Shown: positions 6,670 through 7,470 of the stretch, in pieces | How the letters are laid out: each line of letters opens with the position of its first letter | Numbering within the stretch: position 1 is the first letter of the stretch | Assembly: GCA_023135255.1 (NCBI GenBank) | Contig: JAGLTN010000227.1 | Span: forward strand, 1 to 7,470 | DNA length: 7,470 nucleotides | Source of the DNA: Planctomycetota bacterium | GTDB lineage: Bacteria; Planctomycetota; Phycisphaerae; Sedimentisphaerales; Anaerobacaceae | Reading direction: 5' to 3' | Made by a program: the position numbers and the translations under genes | Notes under the pieces: model-generated | The model's database searches: none | What the model was told of the DNA's origin: nothing | What the model saw: only the letters and a program-made list of their open reading frames with translations

Positions 6670-7419
6670 TTATTTTACAAGATCACCCAAAATTTCTTTA
6701 AGAATATTATCCGCTGGGTACGCATGACCGAGATGCTGCCTGAACCCCTCTGCATAGTCGCGACCAACCTCATTGCCTCGCTGCTTTGACATTTCCTTCA
6801 TTGATATAACATATTCATCAATATGATGATGCTCAAGCAGCCAATCCCGCTGACTCGCATGACAGCAAAGCATCTTCTCCTTAACATCTATCTTCGTGGA
6901 AATATCAACATAGATCGAAGGAACAATTGCCTCACCAAAAATCCCCTTCCCTTCCATCGCATCAACATAGTACAGATAAGGAACAAAATCATGAGGGTCC
7001 ATATTTTCACATTCTGCGTTTGGCACACCACAAGCAAAACACGCAGTCCTCGCCAAAGTGCTTGTATTCTCATGGTCAACAAAATAATCAGCCGGGCTTG
7101 CGGTAAAAACAACCGTCGGCTTTACTGTCCTTATCAAAGATATAACTTTCTGCAACGTCGGCTTATCATACATTATAAAAACATCTTCACATTCCAGACA
7201 ATGATACGTAGCTCCAATAATTTTGGCAGCCGCAGCACCCTCAGCTCTGCGAACATCAGCGATTTCCTCTCGCCCCAACTTATTAGAACCACAATCACCA
7301 GCAGTCAGCGTTGCGATATGAATATCCCACCCCGCCTCACCGAGCAAAGCCAGCGTACCAGCACACATAAACTCCGCATCATCCGGATGTGACAAAACAG
7401 ACAAAACCGTTTTATTCAT
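6670..7419 (-). CDS. PIG-L/LmbE-family zinc-dependent N-acetylsugar deacetylase
   Basis: Members of this family remove the acetyl group from N-acetylglucosamine units (GlcNAc-PI, GlcNAc-inositol or -malate, diacetylchitobiose). In this 249-aa protein the N-terminal strand is followed by the metal motif HPDD (11-14): His11 and Asp14 as zinc ligands and Asp13 as general base, by analogy with MshB. Further on are TAGDCGS (39-45), the [14 protein letters not shown] helix (57-70), and [12 protein letters not shown] (109-120) with His116 as third ligand. No signal peptide is present, so it acts in the cytoplasm. I placed the start at 7419 ([14 protein letters not shown]) because GGGA lies 6 bases before it; an ATG at 7431 adds four residues but has no clear binding site. 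It leads a set with a NagB-like and a GlmS-isomerase-like gene, which suggests amino-sugar breakdown rather than thiol synthesis. The exact substrate is unknown. Confidence 0.9.
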   Translation of the reverse strand: MNKTVLSVLSHPDDAEFMCAGTLALLGEAGWDIHIATLTAGDCGSNKLGREEIADVRRAEGAAAAKIIGATYHCLECEDVFIMYDKPTLQKVISLIRTVKPTVVFTASPADYFVDHENTSTLARTACFACGVPNAECENMDPHDFVPYLYYVDAMEGKGIFGEAIVPSIYVDISTKIDVKEKMLCCHASQRDWLLEHHHIDEYVISMKEMSKQRGNEVGRDYAEGFRQHLGHAYPADNILKEILGDLVK

Positions 7420-7470
7420 ACCATTTCCCATTCAAAAACAATAAACCCAACCAAACCAACACAATCTCTA
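7420..7470 (-). other. Upstream edge of the deacetylase gene; A/C-rich, no clear promoter
   Basis: Only 51 bases precede the chosen start. On the + strand bases 7438-7462 are almost entirely A and C with repeated CCAA-like units. I see no convincing -35/-10 pair, so the promoter is probably outside the window, or the gene continues an operon from beyond it. Confidence 0.3.

Noticed and set aside
6823..7392. Open frame of 189 aa on the + strand
   Set aside because: It is antisense to the PIG-L deacetylase, which carries HPDD and the third metal-ligand motif; the + strand product is arginine- and asparagine-rich with no domain.
1..7470. CRISPR array, tRNA, insertion sequence, phage or defence genes
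   Set aside because: No regular direct repeats, cloverleaf-like sequence, transposase or terminal repeats were seen on reading both strands. Every large frame belongs to a secretion or sugar-metabolism family or is a shadow.

Overview
The window holds two convergent gene sets from a bacterium of moderate G+C content. Translation is standard, Shine-Dalgarno sites are clear, and genes are tightly packed with 4-base and 25-base overlaps. The combination of a divergent secretion/pilus gene cluster with an amino-sugar cassette, and the lysine-rich, A-rich coding style, would fit a Planctomycetota/Phycisphaerae-like genome. That placement is a weak inference; nothing here, such as rRNA, fixes the taxonomy.

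Positions 1-4490 (+ strand) hold part of a type II secretion / type IV pilus-like operon. In order these are the C-terminal end of a GspE/PilB ATPase (its start lies outside the window), a classical GspF/PilC inner-membrane platform protein, a second divergent GspF-domain protein with a new multi-helix N-terminus, and three small pseudopilin-like proteins. The three resemble GspI, GspJ and GspK in order, size and N-terminal signature. No major pseudopilin (GspG), secretin or prepilin peptidase is in the window. ATPase plus platform would drive assembly of a short pseudopilus whose tip is probably the I-J-K-like trio.

Positions 4491-4563 separate the two sets. They contain a hairpin flanked by an A8 and a T8 run, best read as a bidirectional terminator.

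Positions 4564-7431 (- strand, so transcribed from right to left) hold a three-gene set: a PIG-L/LmbE-family zinc deacetylase, a NagB-fold glucosamine-6-phosphate deaminase-like protein, and a SIS-domain protein matching the isomerase half of GlmS. The first two are 13 bases apart or slightly more; the third follows a 146-base gap with a possible promoter of its own. Together they suggest intracellular deacetylation of an N-acetylated amino sugar followed by deamination/isomerisation. The NagB-like protein has lost several catalytic and phosphate-binding residues of the E. coli enzyme, while the SIS protein keeps all four GlmS isomerase residues that I could align. The SIS protein is therefore the better candidate for the actual aminosugar-phosphate deaminase. 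The true substrate cannot be read from the sequence.

No tRNA, rRNA, CRISPR array, insertion sequence or phage gene was seen. I found no convincing wholly new system. The most interesting points are the tandem GspF paralogues and the altered NagB-like active site beside a GlmD-like SIS protein.
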